The position numbers were made by a program, and so were the translations under genes. Under the pieces are notes generated by a model, which was not told the origin of the DNA, did no database searches, and saw only the letters and a list, made by a program, of their open reading frames with translations. Below, piece by piece: positions 33,996-45,551 of a DNA stretch of 64,000 nt. Numbering within the stretch: position 1 is the stretch's first letter; every line of letters begins with the position of its first letter. Source of the stretch: Viola odorata (Eukaryota; Streptophyta; Magnoliopsida; Malpighiales; Violaceae); assembly GCA_963691705.1 (NCBI GenBank), contig OY829538.1:32136836-32200835 (forward strand). Direction: 5' to 3'.

Positions 33996-34322
33996 AGCAT
34001 ATCTTTCAATTACTTCCATGAGCCTAAAAATTGCAAGTCTACATTTATCCGTCTCACTAGGATTATATTGAAACTTAGGATTGAGGCAAAATGCAGCAGA
34101 ATGAAGATTCTTGCACAATTATAGATCCCACCGATTATCAAGGATTTTAATGTAAGGATCAACTCTCTTCTTTATTCTTTGAAACTGTCTTAACATTTCT
34201 GTCCTAGCTACATGAATAGCCTCATATAGAAAATACATTCTCGACTTATTCTCACCATCAACAATTTGTAAGACATGCATCAAAGACTCTATAAGTTGAA
34301 CAATAGTAGCACATTGATAGCA
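33996..34322 (-). pseudogene. hAT transposase, central fragment
   Basis: Minus-strand reading from about 34318: QCATIVQLIESLMHVLQIVDG, KSRMYFLYEAIHVAR, KKRVDPYIKILDNRWD, one stop, then LHSAAFCLNPKF and LMEVIERY. This is the hAT catalytic-core region normally found before the dimerisation domain, and it runs directly into the piece ending at 21579 once the Tat-like element is removed. The N-terminal part should lie beyond the nested pile to the right of the window. Confidence 0.82.
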
Positions 34323-35636
34323 TGTTTCATGGGCATGATTTTATCCTCTTTTCTAGCCTTTTCGGGGGCATGATTCTGCTATTTGACCCTTATTTCCATC
34401 TTTATTGCAGATCAGCTCCAAAAGGAGAAAAAGAGCGAAAAGATGCATTTTTTAAGGAATTCTTGGGATTTCAAGCTTCAAGGACCAGAAGATCGGAGCG
34501 TCATCGTGACCTCAACGCTAGCCAGACCAATGAGCAGTCTCATGCCCGTGACGTATCCACATCAGATCAAGATCGAAAGCCAAAGAAAGGAGTCCCCGAA
34601 GATTCGCACGGGATTCCTTGCGTTTCTAGAAGATTCCATACGCATCTAGAAGATTCCAGAATATTCCAGCACACTCCATGTGCTTTCACTCTCTCCCCTT
34701 AGCTGGAATTTGTCTTTTTGTAGTCTCTTAGCTGGATTTTGTCCTCTTGTGGGCTGGACGCTATATAAACCTTTAGTTTTAGGGTTTTAGGATGATATCT
34801 CATTTTTAGTTTTAGGCAGCCGCCTCTTAGGTTTCTTTTCTGGGAATTTATTCCTCCCTTTTGTTGGAGCAGCCGCCACCATTAACTCTTCTTCAAACCG
34901 GAGCTTAAAAGCTCCGGTCGGTATTTATTAAGCTTTCATTTCCTTTCTTGTCTCTTTACTTTTATGTTATTTATTAGATTTGTTTTTATTACTTGTTAGC
35001 ATGAGCGGCTAAGCTCTGCTTCTTAGTAACGAGTGTTTCAAGGGTTGCAAGGATTAGTTAAGAGGCCTAAATGTGTTTAATATACTCTTATTTCGAGCAT
35101 TATCGTGCCCTCAACACCTTTTTAGCAGTGACAGTGTGGGGAGGTGTCTGGGAGGATGATGAAGTGTCTAGGTTACCTCTTTAGCAGTGACAGTGTGGGG
35201 AGGAGCCTGGGAGGATGGCGAGGTGTCTAGGTCATCTCTTTAGCAGTGACAGTATGGGGAGGTGATAGACCCCTATAGCATGTCTACGGCATGAGAATAA
35301 AATATCCTTGAGCCAATGATTATCTAGCCCTAGACGCAACCCAAGAATACCCCTTTGCTAAGATCTCGTCTCATCTGAATTAATATCTTCATTTATAATC
35401 TTTCTTGTCATCTTGCCCTCAACTGCTCTTTACTTTCATTCCCTTGATTATTGTTTATTTTCATGCCCTTGATTTATGCTCTTAATTAATTGTCTTGTTA
35501 GCAACCAACTCTGTGATTGATCTTTTAGGTCAATCGACCAAACCCCCCCTTTTAAGTTACTGTTCCATTTGGCTGCATTTATCCATTGTCATACATATTT
35601 TAGTGAGCTTTTTATCCTTCAATCTCTATGGTTCGA
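34323..35636 (+). repeat. Athila-like LTR, family 1 (truncated by the next insertion)
   Basis: Related to the LTR at 36115-37700: same TTTGCAGATC...AAGGAGAAAAA segment, TAGCTGGATTTTGTC, a CTATATAAAC core promoter (about 34761), AGCTCCGGTCGGTATTTATTAAG, TAGCATGAGCGGCTAAGCTC, and CAATCGACCAAACCCCCCC near the end. It starts at about 34323, where the hAT coding ends, and stops at AATCTCTATGGTTCGA where a second LTR begins. The start is placed by similarity and is uncertain by about 15 bp. Confidence 0.75.
35115..35265 (+). repeat. 59-bp tandem repeat, 3 copies, inside the LTR
   Basis: TTTAGCAGTGACAGTGTGGGGAG-type units begin at 35121, 35180 and 35239, each continuing with CTGGGAGGATG and GTGTCTAGGT. 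The Athila LTR at 36115 has no such array. Confidence 0.85.
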
Positions 35637-36114
35637 TGATATGCGTGTGTTTTCTAGATATTTTCTCTCTAATTTTGTATGTTTTCCCCTCCTTGATGCT
35701 ACTAACTTGCTCTGTTTTCAATACTTTTTGCCAGATCCAGCCCTTGAGGAGAAAAAGACAGAAAGCACATGTATTGGGATGGAATTGAGCAGCTTTGGAA
35801 GTCTCCCAGTCTTTGTCACAGCCTAGACGTATTTCCTCAGTCGAGCCCTAGATGCGCGCATTCGTGTCCAGTCCTGGACTATCTGTGAATCCGAAAGGTG
35901 CTGCGCTTTGCCCTCGATCAGAAGCCGCACGTGCTTGCAATCCTCCTTGGGGCGCACGAAGAGAGACGCCAGCAAGATTCCTCTCTGATCCCTTTTGAGC
36001 GTCCTAGGAATATTCTTCCTAGGACACGCTTTACAGTCCAGCTGTCCCTTTCCTCCCATTTTGTCTTCTTCCCTTAGCTGGATATGTCTTAAAGGGGTTG
36101 TTGAGCAACCTCCA
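35637..36114 (+). repeat. Athila-like LTR, family 2 (start only)
   Basis: Starts TGATATGCGTGTG, parallel to TGATAGCGTGC at 36115, and has the same TTTGCCAGATC...GGAGAAAAAG segment and CTTAGCTGGAT. It is cut at 36114 by the Athila element. About 480 bp are present; the remainder should follow the Athila element outside the window. Confidence 0.7.
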
Positions 36115-37700
36115 TGATAGCGTGCATTTTATGCGTCTTTTTCCCCTCTTTCTTAGTCTTATTTCGAGCATGATACTGCTTATTTGTCTTTGAATTCATC
36201 TTTTTTGCAGATCTAGGCTTAAGGAGAAAAAAATGCTGAAATATCCCTTTTTGGTGGAATTTAATTTTGTGGATCTCAAAGCGTAAAGACCAGCGTCGAG
36301 GCCTAGCCATTTACTATATCATCGAGCCCTTCCTGCGGATTCATCCAACCCAAGGAGTCGTTTAATGCCTGAGCTTTACTGCCGCACGTGCATGTTTTCC
36401 CTCCAATGACGTGCGAGAGAAGATCCACCTGGGATTCCATGCAAATTCCTTTTAGTCATTTTGGAATATTCCCCTCAAGGACACGCTCCTTCCATGTTTT
36501 GTACCTCTATTAGCTGGATTTTGTCTTCTTGTGAGCTTTGAGGATATTTAAACCTTTAGTTTTTAGGGTTTTGGGGGATCTCTTTTTTTTTTACATTTTT
36601 TTTATATCTTTTAGTCTGGTAGCCATCATCTCTCTCTCTCTCTCTTTTAGCAGACATTCTCTCTCTCTTACATTGGGATCTATTTTTCCTCATTTTCCTC
36701 CATTAATGTTGTCAAGCACTTTGTTATCCGGAGTTTTAAGCTCCGACCGGTATTTATTAAGTATTTTTATTTTATTTATTTCTTGTTTCTTGTGTATGTT
36801 ATTTATTAGATATGTTGCTTATTTACTTGTTAGCATGAGCGGCTAAGCTCATCTTTCTTAGCAAGGGTATTTCAAGGATTGCGAAAGGGTAGTTTTGAGG
36901 CCTAATTGTTCTTCATATATTCTTATTGTTGTATTTGCTTGATTCCCGATTTCTTGCCATTTTATTTGAGGTTTATTAGAAGCTTGATCAACTCCTAGTT
37001 TATCTCTTATAAATACTATCATCCATGTAGTAATAACTAACGTGAGGCTGCATGGTAGAGTAGATAACTAGATCAGAGTCATCATATCAGTTGGTCCAAT
37101 CTGACTAGGGCAAGCTACCAATTAGGGTAGAGTCTTCGTGTCTTCCCCTAGACGTGTCTTTCCTCTGCTTAATGGGCCTATGAGTATTGCCTCCATAAAC
37201 GTACCTTGGAGGACAGCAGAGCGTCAAGGCTATCCCATAAACATACCTTGGAGTAGCTTCTCGTATGAAGGAAAGGAGGGGGCCTAAACGTACCTAGCCC
37301 CTATAGCACGTCTATGACATAGGAATAGAATATTTCTGCGCCGATGATTGACTAGGCCTCGATGCAACCTGAGAAGATACTTTGCTAAGTACCTCTCTCA
37401 TCTAACTTTACCTCTTTTGTTATTTTGTTTACTTTTATCATTCTGCTTGTGTTATTACTCTTCTATTATTATTATTTATGTTTATTAATTATTTAGTGTT
37501 CAAATATTCCCTTTGGTCAACTCGTTTGACTAACTAAACCCCCCCGTGTTACTGTTTTGTGCATTTATTTCTATCATACATCTAAGGCAAGAGTCATCCT
37601 TTAATCTCATTGGTTCAACCCAATTACCGTTATTTGCAAATTAATTATACATCTATGCATCAGGTTTAATTATTTTTGACGTGTTTCGACGGCGAGGTCA
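36115..37700 (+). repeat. 5' LTR of Athila element (1586 bp)
   Basis: Starts TGATAGCGTGC, ends GGCGAGGTCA, five bases before the primer site. 36650-37620 repeats closely at 47770-48726. It contains a (CT)n run at about 36629-36643 and a promoter-like region near 36540. Confidence 0.85.
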
Positions 37701-37705
37701 AATTT

Positions 37706-37723
37706 TGGCGCCGTTGCCGGGGA
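37706..37723 (+). other. Primer-binding site for tRNA-Asp
   Basis: TGGCGCCGTTGCCGGGGA complements the 3' end of plant tRNA-Asp including CCA, as known for Athila elements. It follows the LTR by five bases. Confidence 0.9.
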
Positions 37724-37754
37724 TCATTGGTACTGATTTCTTTCTTTTGAATGT

Positions 37755-39532
37755 ATAACCAGGAGATCTGCACCTAACCTACTACCCTTCGATCACGAGC
37801 TCACTAGGATGGAAAGGGGACTTCATAGGTAGGTTAGAGGACCATCTATCAACCGTAGAGAAATTCCTACCCATGTTCTCGAAAGAAATCTCTCCGACCT
37901 GGATAATCTCGGTAATCTCTTTCATGAAGACCTCATTTTCTGTCATTGAGACCTCGACGACGCTGAGTTCGTCAACCCTAAGATACCCAACATGGCAGAT
38001 CCACCCTTACCAAACGACCAGACCATTGATGACCTCAATGCTGCTCCTGAGTCACTAAGCAGTTGCATTATCTGGTCGGTTGTTCAGAATGATTGGACGC
38101 TCAAGTCCGCTGTCATGCACCATCTCCCTACCTTCCATGGATTACCTAAGGAGAACCATCACCGACATCTGCAACATCTCCATTCTGTCTGCAAAGCCAT
38201 GAATTCGACCAATGTTGACATTGACCAAGCTAAATTGCGAGCCTTCATGTGGTCCCTAAATGGCGCTGCCAAGGACTGGTTCTATGACCTCCCTCCCAGA
38301 TCCATCGCCTCCCGGGCTGAGATGTCTAAGGCTTTCACCGATAAGTACTATCCAGCGTCTACGGCTAGCGTCACCCGTAAGCAGTTAGTCTCCATTGTCC
38401 AAAACGATGACGAGAGTCTAGGGCAGTATCATGAGCGCTTCAAGAAAATGCAAGCCTTGTGTCCTTCACACAACCTCACTGATCACGCACTTATCTAATA
38501 TTTTTATGAGGGCTTGACGCCAACTGACAAGGCCCTGCTGGATGCCGCAACTGGTGGTTCTCTTTGTGCTCGCACCCTAGCTGCCACTAAAGCTATTATT
38601 GAGCTTATGGCAAAGACCATCATCGCATCTGAAAAAGTGACAAACCACACCTAGGATGTCCGTGTTGCTGCTATAGAAAACCAGTTAACAACCATCACGG
38701 GCATGCTGCAGAATATGGCCGCAGGACAACCTATGCAGATCAAGGCCTGTCAGATTTGCAATTATGTAGATCATCCCACGGACGCCTGTCCCTATATTCC
38801 CGAAGAAATCCAAGTTAATGTTGTGGGAGGTTACAATGTACTGTATGGGCAGAACTACAATCAAGGTTGGAAGTATCCCAATTTCAGTTGGCCAAACAAT
38901 CCCCAATCGTCTGGGCCTAGCCAGCCATAATAGCAGCATCAATATGGGAATCAACCTCAACCACCCTTCAATATGCAGAATTTCAGACTTAGACCTCCAT
39001 ACCACAACAACCAGGAATACCAGTATCAACCTCCTAAGGATCAGACTTTCACCGCTCTATCGGTTGATGAGATAGACAACTACAAAAGCATCATTTCAGA
39101 CCAACAAAAGCAAATAAATGTCATGGCTGCTGAAATGAAGGAACTAAAGAATAGAGGCAGACTTCCTGGGCAAACAGAGGCAAACCCAAAGCACGAAGCA
39201 TATGCTATGACCCTCCGTATAGCGGTTATGAATTACCTCCTCGAGTGCATCTAAGCCTCGACGTCGAACAACCAACTAAGCCCCAACCAGAGGAAAAGAG
39301 CCCTCTAGAAAAGGAGACCAAAGTCGAATCAGTCATGGAAGACCGTATCCGCTCCCCGCGAGGCTCCCCAAGAAAGGATAAAAACCCACCCGAGTTCACT
39401 CAAGAGTACATCCATAAGATCCTTGAGCCACCTTTCCTTCAACGACTAGTCAAGTCCAAGAAAGATAAGGAGGATCGCGAGATTTTCGACTTGTTCAGCA
39501 AAGTCATTGTCAATATCCCCTTATTGTAAGCA
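37755..39532 (+). pseudogene. Athila gag
   Basis: Capsid precursor. The frame begins TRRSAPNLLPFDHELTRMERG at about 37758, preceded by ATA where a start ATG is expected, so the start codon may be lost. After two stops the 37992-38498 frame carries the gag core (LRAFMWSLNGAAKDWFYDLP, FTDKYYPAS, SLGQYHERFKKM). Then TAA at about 38496 replaces a Gln, TAG at about 38653, and the knuckle CQICNYVDHPTDAC (CX2CX4HX4C) is intact at about 38747-38790. The rest to 39532 is a hydrophilic linker with a frame change near 39250. Confidence 0.85.
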
Positions 39533-40559
39533 ATCAAGAATGTTCCCCGATATGCTAAGTTCTTGAAGACATTGTGCACTAACAAATACAACTTGTCCGG
39601 GGTAAACAAGATAAGTGTGGGAGTCAATGTTTATGCCCACATCCAGCGAGAGATTCCCCCTAAGTGTAAGGATCAGGGTATGTTCATCATCCTTGTAAGA
39701 TCGGGAAAATCGGTATCGGCAAAGCTATGTGCGATCTAGATGCAGACATCAATGCCATGCCCTTAACGATTTACAACAGTCTAGGCCTCGGCCTGCTCAA
39801 GAACATAAGACTCGCCATCCAACTAGCTGACCGTTCTGTCATATACTCTGAAGGTATTATCGAAGATGTGTTGGTACAAGTGGGCGACTTCTTATTTCCT
39901 GCAGACTTCTATGCCATTGCCATGGAAGATGAAAAATCTACTAAAGCCATAGACGTACTACTAGGGAGGCCATTCCTTGCTACTTCTAGGGTCAAGATCG
40001 ATGTTTATGACGCCACCATCGCTCTTGAATTTGATGGCGAGATCATCAAATTCAACATGCTTTAATCAATGCGATATCCTTCTGAATTCTCTAGCATTAA
40101 TTATGTTGATGTAATTGACCCACTTGTCGATGAAGTCGCTGACTTGAATTCTATTGATTCTTTGCAGCTTGCCCTAGACAGAAGTATAACACCAGCAGTG
40201 TTAGATGTCTTGGCCTCGACACTTGTAACACCACCAGAATTGCACTCAGTTGTTGCAGCGTTGGAAGAGCAACCTATTATCTCTTCAGACCCTCTTGCTA
40301 TTTCCCCTTATCATGATGATCATACCAAGCTTCCCCCTTCTCTCGTGCAAGCACCAATCCTCGAATTGAAGACCTTGTTGTCACACCTCAAATGTGCTTA
40401 CCTTGGTGCCAATGATTCACTTCCGGTGATCATTTCTAACAAGTTGGATGAACCAGAGGAAAAAGAGTTAATTTCCTTACTGAAAGAGTTTAAACAGGCT
40501 ATCGGGTGGACAATTGCTGACATCAAGGGGTTGTCACTAGCTCTATGCACCCCCTGAAT
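39533..40559 (+). pseudogene. Athila aspartic protease and pre-RT linker
   Basis: Protease: CDLDADINAMP at about 39727-39760 aligns with the Athila D-x-G/A-S-I-N-x-M-P active site, but S is replaced by D. IDVLLGRPFLATSRVKIDV is the distal strand (about 39950). A stop at 40063 and a frame restart lead into the linker 40069-40557, which ends with FKQAIGWTIADIKG, the usual segment before RT. Confidence 0.82.
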
Positions 40560-41392
40560 TCATCTAGAGGACGCTAGCAAGACTGTTTGGCAACCACAGC
40601 GCTGATTGAACCCTCCCATGATGGAAGTGGTGAAGAAAGAGGTGTTGAAGTTGTTGGACACTAGTGTTATCTACCCTATTTCTGACAGCCCATGGGTGAG
40701 TCCCGTCCAGGTCGTGCCTAAAAAGACCTGCATCAAATTACCACAGGGCAAGATGGTGTCTTGATACCGACTAGGATCTAGAATGGCTGGAGAGTGTGCA
40801 TAGACTACCGTCGTTTGGATGCAGCCACCAGAAAAGACCACTTTCCACTTCCGTTTATTGATAAGATGCTAGAGTGCCTCGCGGGCAAGATGCATTATTG
40901 TTGTTTGGATGGGTATTCCGGCTTCCATCAAATTCCAGTTGCCTTAGAGGACCAGGAAAAAACCACCTTCACCTGCCTATTTGGTACATTTGTATATCGA
41001 AGAATGCCTTTTGGTCTATGTAATGCCCCCGCTACTTTCCAAAGATGTATGATGAGTTTTTTTTCAGAATTTGTTAAGGATGGCATCGAGGTCTTTATGG
41101 ATGATTTCACAGTCTATGGTAACTCTTTCTCCGAATTCCTAACCAATTTGAAAAAAAATTACAACGTTGTATCGAGACTAATCTGGTGTTGAATTTTGAG
41201 AAATGTCACTTTATGGTAGATTAAGGCCTCATCTTAGGCCACATCGTCTCTAGCAAAGGCATCGAAGTAGATAAAGCCAAAATTGAGGTAATCGAATCCT
41301 TTCCTTACCCCTCTAGTGTTCAAGACGTGCGCTCCTTTCTTGGGCATACGGGTTTCTACAGGCAATTTATTAAGGACTTCTCAAAAATTACC
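40560..41392 (+). pseudogene. Athila reverse transcriptase, first part
   Basis: RT palm and fingers: VIYPISDSPWVSPVQVVPKK (about 40660), VCIDYRRLDAATRKDHFPLPF (40794 on), YSGFHQIPV, FGTFVYRRMPFGLCNAPATFQ and the catalytic FMDD at about 41096-41107. Small frameshifts at about 40755 and 41150 and a stop near 41220 break it. It ends FIKDFSKIT at the TTACC target of a solo LTR and continues after 43049. Confidence 0.87.
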
Positions 41393-43049
41393 TGATTGAT
41401 GGTTTATTTTCAATGTTTTATCTTCTCTTTTATTATTAATTGAGATGATAATTATGCTACTTTGAGCTTGTTTCCTTCCTATTTTGCTTTTCAGGCTTAA
41501 TAATCATTAATTGAGGAAAAGGAACGAAAAGCTTAAAGATCAGAGCCAAAAACAATCAATCAGAGTTGGAATTTTGATTTCAGCCTGCTGCCTCCCGAGT
41601 TTGGTCTCTTCGTCCCAGGGCCATTGCACCAATCTGCCGATTCCAGCTCTTCTCGAGGCCTTGACATGAAGCGAGCTGTCAGAGTTCCAGCCTGGACAGC
41701 ACTGAGCGTACTTTTGTATTTTTATTTGTGAGTGCTGGTTTAACCAGCCTGGAACCTGGAGGACTTGAGCACGAGTATTAGTGCCTGGATTCTCTCTTCC
41801 ACCTTGCAGAGGCACAAGGGGACATCAATGGAAGAATGATGAAACATTCCCCTTGTTTTATTCAAGATTATTCTCTCCTAAAGTAAGGTAGTGCCCAGCA
41901 CCAGCCTGGTATGGCAGCACATGCTGCAATTATTTTATGGTGAAGGCTGGACCTCTGAAGTATATTTTGAGAGGAGGAAGAACCAGACCGTAGAAGGAAG
42001 AGAGGGAGAACAGTAGAGAGAAAATCAGCATTTTCCAACCTTTTTCCAGATTTTTCAGCTTTCCTTGCAATTTCAGATTTGAACTCCTTTTGTTTATTTT
42101 GATTATGTATTGTAACTAAACTCTAAGTTCCTGGTAGGGATCTAGAGATTGGCTGGTATGTTGATTGTGAGACTTGTTTAAGCTTCATAGAAATGAATTT
42201 CATATTTCAAACCTTCTTATTTTAATTTTAAACTTGTCTTTATTAATTTTTGAGCTTGATCACCTTGAATTTAATTCGGGCAAGTGTAGTCAGTTCCTTT
42301 GTGATTAAATCACTCTTAGAGAACGTTTGTAGACAAATCAGCAGGGCATGAGGGGCATTTGCTTGGTCTAAGCTGATAGAAGGAATTGAATTAGGCGGTC
42401 ATCCCATCCCAAGGCCTTGAGAAGGGCCGACCTAGGTGACAGCTGGGTCAAATGCCAGACTAGACCAGACTTGAGGATGATGAAAGTACTCCCTTGTCTA
42501 GAAGAGGGACCTCACTGTTTTTAATCAATCTCTCAAGTGCTTCCATAAGTATTCTGATTCCTTTGTAGAAGGCTCCGCATAGCCAAGGCAAAGTGGCGGG
42601 TTAGAATCTTAGGATGAACTTAGGAAGATTAGGGTGTCTTAAATGATGAGATTCTTTTAAACACTTTTGTAGCAGGTTGGGAATCTAGCGAGAGCTGGTT
42701 CCACAACTTCTTCTATGAAAACCATTTCGAAAATGTATTTTGTCAATGATCAACAACTTACCAAAGCCATCTCGTTAAGATCTCTACCCGGAATCCTTTC
42801 TCGACTGTGATTCTCTCTAATTTACAATCATTTTTACTGCATGCTACTGGTTTTATTTGCTACTGTATTTTCCGTTTAATTATATCTAAACCCCCAAACT
42901 TGGTTTTTACTTGGTTATTTGCAGGAATATCAAGAATTAGACAAAGCTTGTCCTTGTGGGATCGATCCTCTTACCACTATCTGCATTAATTTGTAGCGTA
43001 GCACTGAGTTGTATTTTTATTTTATGCGGGACATGCGACGCACCCGTCA
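41393..43049 (+). repeat. Athila-like solo LTR with TTACC duplication (1657 bp)
   Basis: Starts TGATTGATGG, ends CACCCGTCA; both flanks are TTACC (41388-41392 and 43050-43054). Removing it plus one TTACC rejoins RT as FSKI-TQPICRLL in frame. The internal segment shares GGATCGATCCTCTTACCACTATCT with the solo LTR at 4501. It carries no coding region, so the element body was lost by LTR-LTR recombination. Confidence 0.92.
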
Positions 43050-43650
43050 TTACCCAACCCATATGCCGCTTGCTTCAAAAAGATGTGGAATTTGTGTTTG
43101 ATGATAGATGCAAAGCCTCATTTGACATGCTCAAGAGCAAACTCATCATTGCTCCTATCATTCGAGCCCCTGACTGGTCACTCCACTTCGAGATAATCTG
43201 TGATGCGAGTAATCACGCATTTGGAGCTGTCTTGGAGCAGAAGAAGAACAAGGAGACTTATGTGATCTATTATGCTTCTAAGTTGTTGGATCCAGCCCAA
43301 CAGAACTACACAACTACCGAGAAGGAGCTTCTAGCAGTTGTCTATGCCTTGGATAAATTCCAGCAATAACTCGTGGGCACTCATGTCATTGTCTACAGTG
43401 ACCACACTACCGTTAGATGTCTCTTAACAAAGGCAGACGCCAAGCCCCGCCTCATTCGGTGGATCCTACTACTTCAAGAGTTTGACATCCTAATTAAGGA
43501 CAAGAAAGGGAAAGAGAATTTGGTTGTAGACCATTTGAGCAGGCTTCCAGCCCAAGAGGATGATTCACAAGTGCCCATCCGCGATACCTTTTCCAATGAG
43601 CATCTTTGTCTTGCCCACATTGTCCATTTCCCTTGGTTTTTTGATATAGC
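43050..43650 (+). pseudogene. Athila RT end and RNase H
   Basis: TQPICRLLQKDVEFVFDD continues RT. RNase H follows with LHFEIICDASNHAFGAVLEQ (catalytic Asp in CDAS), YASKLLDPAQQNYTTTEKELLAVVYA and [12 protein letters not shown], ending in DHLSRLP. One stop at 43367 (LDKFQQ then TAA) splits 42956-43369 from 43373-43792. Confidence 0.87.
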
Positions 43651-44920
43651 CAACTATTGTGCACCGATTCTTTCCCTGCCGATGCCTCGACCTCTAAACA
43701 TCACCGCATCAGGAAGCAATCCAAGTACTATGTTTGGGACAGCCCCAACCTCTGGAAGCATTGCTCGGACCAAATTATTAGACGGTATGTGACATTGGAC
43801 GAAGTGTCCTCTATCCTAAAATTTTGTCATTCATCAACAGAAGGAGGACACTTCGCAGCTAAGAAGACTTCCTTGAAGGTTCTGGAAGCAGGTTTCTACT
43901 GGCCATCAGTGTTCAAAGATAGTTACATGTATTGCGCGTCTTGCCCTCATTGTCAAGCAACAAGTAATATAAGCGCCTGCAACCAGATGCCCTTGACAGG
44001 TATCATTTCTTGTGAAATCTTTGACATCTGGGGTATTAATTTTATGGGTCCCTTCCCTAATTCATTTGGAAATATTTACATTATTCTTGATGTTGACTAC
44101 GTGTCCAAATGGATCGAGGCCAAGGCTACCCGCATTGATGATTCAAAAGTTGTTGTGGATTTTTTACGTACTCACTTTTTTAACAGGTTTGGGACACCAT
44201 GCGCCCTCATCAGTGATCGAGGCACACATTTCTGCAACCGTATTGCCTCGTCTCTCTTCAACAAATACGGTGTAACACCGTGTATCAACAACTTACCATC
44301 CACAGACCAATGGGCAAGCTGAAGTGTCAAACCGAGAGATTAAATCCATCTTGGAAAAGACAGTCAATCAATCCCGAAAAGTCTTGAGCATGAAATTGAA
44401 TGATGCTCTTTGGGCCTATAGGACAACCTTTAAGACCCCAATTGGAATGACCCCGTACAGACTCGTCTATGGCAAGCCGTGTCACCTACTAGTTGAGATT
44501 GAGCACAAGGCTTTCTGGGCTATCCGAAAGGTTAACATAGACCTTGGTGAAGCTGGAAAGCACTGTCGATGGCAAATCCAGGAGTTGGAGGAGCTTAGAG
44601 ACGAAGCATACGAGAGTGCTTTGATCTACAAGGGCAAGACGAAAGCCTATCACGATAAGTTGATCTCTTCCAAATCTTTTGTGGTTGGACAGAAAGTTTT
44701 GTTGTACAATTCCCATCTTATACTTTTTGCAGGAAAGCTCAAATCCAAGTGGACAGGCCCATACGTGGTTACTATCGTTTTTGACCATGGCGCTATTGAA
44801 ATCCAAAGCCTGGACACGGGAGTCCTTTTCAAGGTCAATGGCCATAGGTTGAAGCCTTTCTATGAAGGATTCAAACCTTCCACGGTCGAAGAAATGGAGG
44901 TGGCTAGCCCACCTGCCTAG
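43651..44920 (+). pseudogene. Athila integrase
   Basis: Inserts the cDNA in the genome. The zinc-binding region has EGGHFAAKKT and CASCPHC (about 43840-43960). In the catalytic core WGINFMGPF has Asn where the family has the first catalytic Asp (AAT at about 44038), ISDRGTHF keeps the second Asp, and after a one-base shift near 44280 the [10 protein letters not shown] segment supplies the Glu. The C-terminal part (44324-44920) is open and ends [20 protein letters not shown], typical of Athila. The D to N change and frameshift indicate loss of function. Confidence 0.88.
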
Positions 44921-45551
44921 TCCTCATCAGCTGTGAACGTCTAGGCCTAGACCTGAAACAAGGCACCATACTACGCGAGTCGCATCCCACGTGTTTTGTA
45001 ATAAGTTTCTTTAATTATTTTCCAGAATTTTTGCTAGGATCGGATTTGTTACTTTATTATTTCCTTTTCCGCATGCTTGTTTTATCTTTCTTTATTTCTT
45101 ACTTAATTTCTCTTCATTATGTCACCTCTTTATACTCCACCTTTCTCTCTCTGTTTGCCTTCCTTAAATTTTCTTGTCCCCTTCTTTATTATTATTATTT
45201 ATTCCTTACTTTATTCTCCCTTTTTGTTTTATCTTCCCTAACCCCTTTTCAAATTTGAAAAATATTTCTTTTTGATAGTTGGAGCCGGGTTTGTTGGGAT
45301 TTGGGAGTTGCAAATTCTCTCTCAGCCTGACACGTCACTAACAGACGAAAACAAATCATCCTTGATAGAGATTTTCTCTCTCCTTCCTTTTTCTACCACG
45401 CTATCTCCCCATCCCACACCTTTTTCATTTTTTCCATCAGACACTGCCATTTCTCCTACTATTGCAAGACCTGTCACTGTCATCTCCTTTTTCCTCTCAC
45501 ACTCCTTCTCTATTTTCTTTCTTCAGTCAAAACCCTCTCACTCCATTCCCA
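44921..45551. other. Spacer between Athila pol and its downstream ORF
   Basis: T-rich and low in complexity; no gene. Frames here are phenylalanine/serine-rich by composition only. In Athila elements this position may hold a subgenomic promoter or splice site, but none can be assigned. Confidence 0.5.

Noticed and set aside
34322..34702. Two overlapping plus-strand ORFs of 88-126 codons
   Set aside because: They lie inside an Athila-like LTR and share no known protein motif.
37706..37723. Possible tRNA-Asp gene fragment
   Set aside because: Only the complement of the tRNA 3' end is present, right after an LTR, so it is a primer site and not a tRNA gene.
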